A stretch of DNA of 6,706 nucleotides, taken from the NCBI GenBank assembly GCA_964542055.1, contig CAZITB010000133.1:1-6706 (forward strand). The letters run 5' to 3'. The first letter of the stretch is position 1, and every line of letters begins with the position of its first letter. Positions 6,156 to 6,706 of the stretch are shown here, piece by piece. This stretch comes from CAZITB01 sp964542055 (GTDB taxonomy: Bacteria > Planctomycetota > Phycisphaerae > Sedimentisphaerales > CAMDDF01). Both the position numbers and the translations under genes were made by a program. Below the pieces are notes generated by a model. That model was not told where the DNA came from, did no database searches, and worked only from the letters and a program-made list of their open reading frames with translations.

Positions 6156-6706
6156 TTAAAGTTGACGATACTTCTTACGATATTCCCGTGGCGTTAATCC
6201 TGCTTGTTGTCTAAAATAGCGTGTTACATTGTCTAAGCTATAATACCCCAAAGCCATAGCTATTTTTTTTAAAGAATAATCTGTTTCGATAAGCATCGTA
6301 GCTATTTCTCCCACCCTTACTCTTTTAATTTCATCCAGAACAGAACGCCCAAGTATTCTTTTGAATTTAATTTCCAGAGATCGTCTTGAACATCCGGCAC
6401 TATCTGCAACTTCAGTTACCTGTAATGGCTCTCTTGAATTTTTGCGGATAAAGTTTAAAGCAGCGACAACAAATCTATCTTCAATTGCCATTACATCTGT
6501 GCTATGTCTAACTTTAACGTGAGTTGGTTGAATAATTATTTTGTGTTGCCTCATATCTCGGCTATCTATCATTCTGTCAAGTAGGAACGCAGATTCGTAG
6601 CCAGCGGTTTCGGTATTTAAACAGATACTAGACAACGTAGGAGATGAAATATCGCAAACTAATTCGTCATTATCTACACTGATTAGAGCTATTTGCTCAG
6701 GGATTT
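6156..6706 (-). CDS. XylR-type transcriptional regulator (LacI-like sensor plus AraC-type DNA-binding domain), C-terminal 182 residues, truncated by the window edge
   Basis: The frame stays open to the right edge, so the N-terminus is missing. The TTG near 6635 is internal, because the upstream codons encode recognisable family sequence. The visible part begins IPEQIALISVDNDELVCDIS, then TLSSICLNTETAGYESA, which is the end of a periplasmic-binding/LacI-like sugar-sensing domain. RHSTDVMAIED (66-76 of the fragment) is the linker typical of XylR-like proteins. The AraC-type domain follows: first helix-turn-helix about 94-118 (LQVTEVADSAGCSRRSLEIKF) and second about 143-170, ending with the hallmark GLTPREYRKKYR (169-180). 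E. coli XylR has the same order in about 390 residues, so roughly half is missing. It probably acts in the cytoplasm as a sugar-responsive activator of the neighbouring operons. The inducer is unknown; xylose is only the E. coli precedent. Confidence 0.9.
   Translation of the reverse strand, partial: IPEQIALISVDNDELVCDISSPTLSSICLNTETAGYESAFLLDRMIDSRDMRQHKIIIQPTHVKVRHSTDVMAIEDRFVVAALNFIRKNSREPLQVTEVADSAGCSRRSLEIKFKRILGRSVLDEIKRVRVGEIATMLIETDYSLKKIAMALGYYSLDNVTRYFRQQAGLTPREYRKKYRQL

Noticed and set aside
1..6706. CRISPR array, tRNA/rRNA gene, insertion sequence or phage genes
   Set aside because: No regularly spaced repeats, cloverleaf-like sequence, transposase or integrase motifs, or terminal inverted repeats were seen.

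Overview
The window is an AT-rich stretch of bacterial accessory metabolism: a carbohydrate-use locus of five genes, two of them cut by the window edges. Visible Shine-Dalgarno-type AGGGA/AGGA motifs before several genes argue against Bacteroidota. A low-GC member of the PVC group (Lentisphaerota, Kiritimatiellota or Verrucomicrobiota) or a Firmicute would fit. This is suggested by the gene mix: a URO-D-superfamily protein in a sugar operon, a XylR-type regulator with a LacI-like sensor, a GPH symporter and a cytoplasmic rhamnosidase. The lineage call is inference only.

Layout: on the minus strand, 2958 to 1 holds a GPH-family sugar:cation symporter followed 27 bp later by the N-terminal 511 residues of an alpha-L-rhamnosidase-like (GH78-type) enzyme. 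The catalytic domain of that enzyme lies beyond the left edge. A 383-bp divergent control region (2959-3341) separates this operon from a plus-strand pair: a URO-D/MtaA-like protein (3342-4598) and a XylE-like sugar porter (4621-6003), 22 bp apart. After a 152-bp convergent gap, the C-terminal part of a XylR/AraC-type activator (6156-6706, minus strand) runs off the right edge.

Proposed working model (inference): the GPH symporter imports a rhamnose-containing oligosaccharide or glycoside, and the rhamnosidase, which lacks a signal peptide, hydrolyses it in the cytoplasm. The XylE-like porter imports a released or co-occurring monosaccharide. The XylR-type protein senses a sugar and acts on the divergent promoter region. 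The URO-D-like protein is the odd member. It keeps a metal-site His-x-Cys, and its neighbours hint at methyl-group chemistry on a methylated sugar or a methoxylated glycoside, but its reaction is unknown.

Besides the genes, the clearest unexplained structure is a perfect 12-bp inverted repeat with a 3-nt loop inside the rhamnosidase gene (1402-1428). Read in the coding direction it is followed by TTTTAT, like a small intrinsic terminator. The divergent region also has a TGACAT direct repeat with a 21-bp period and an AATTGC/GCAATT inverted repeat, both possible operator elements.
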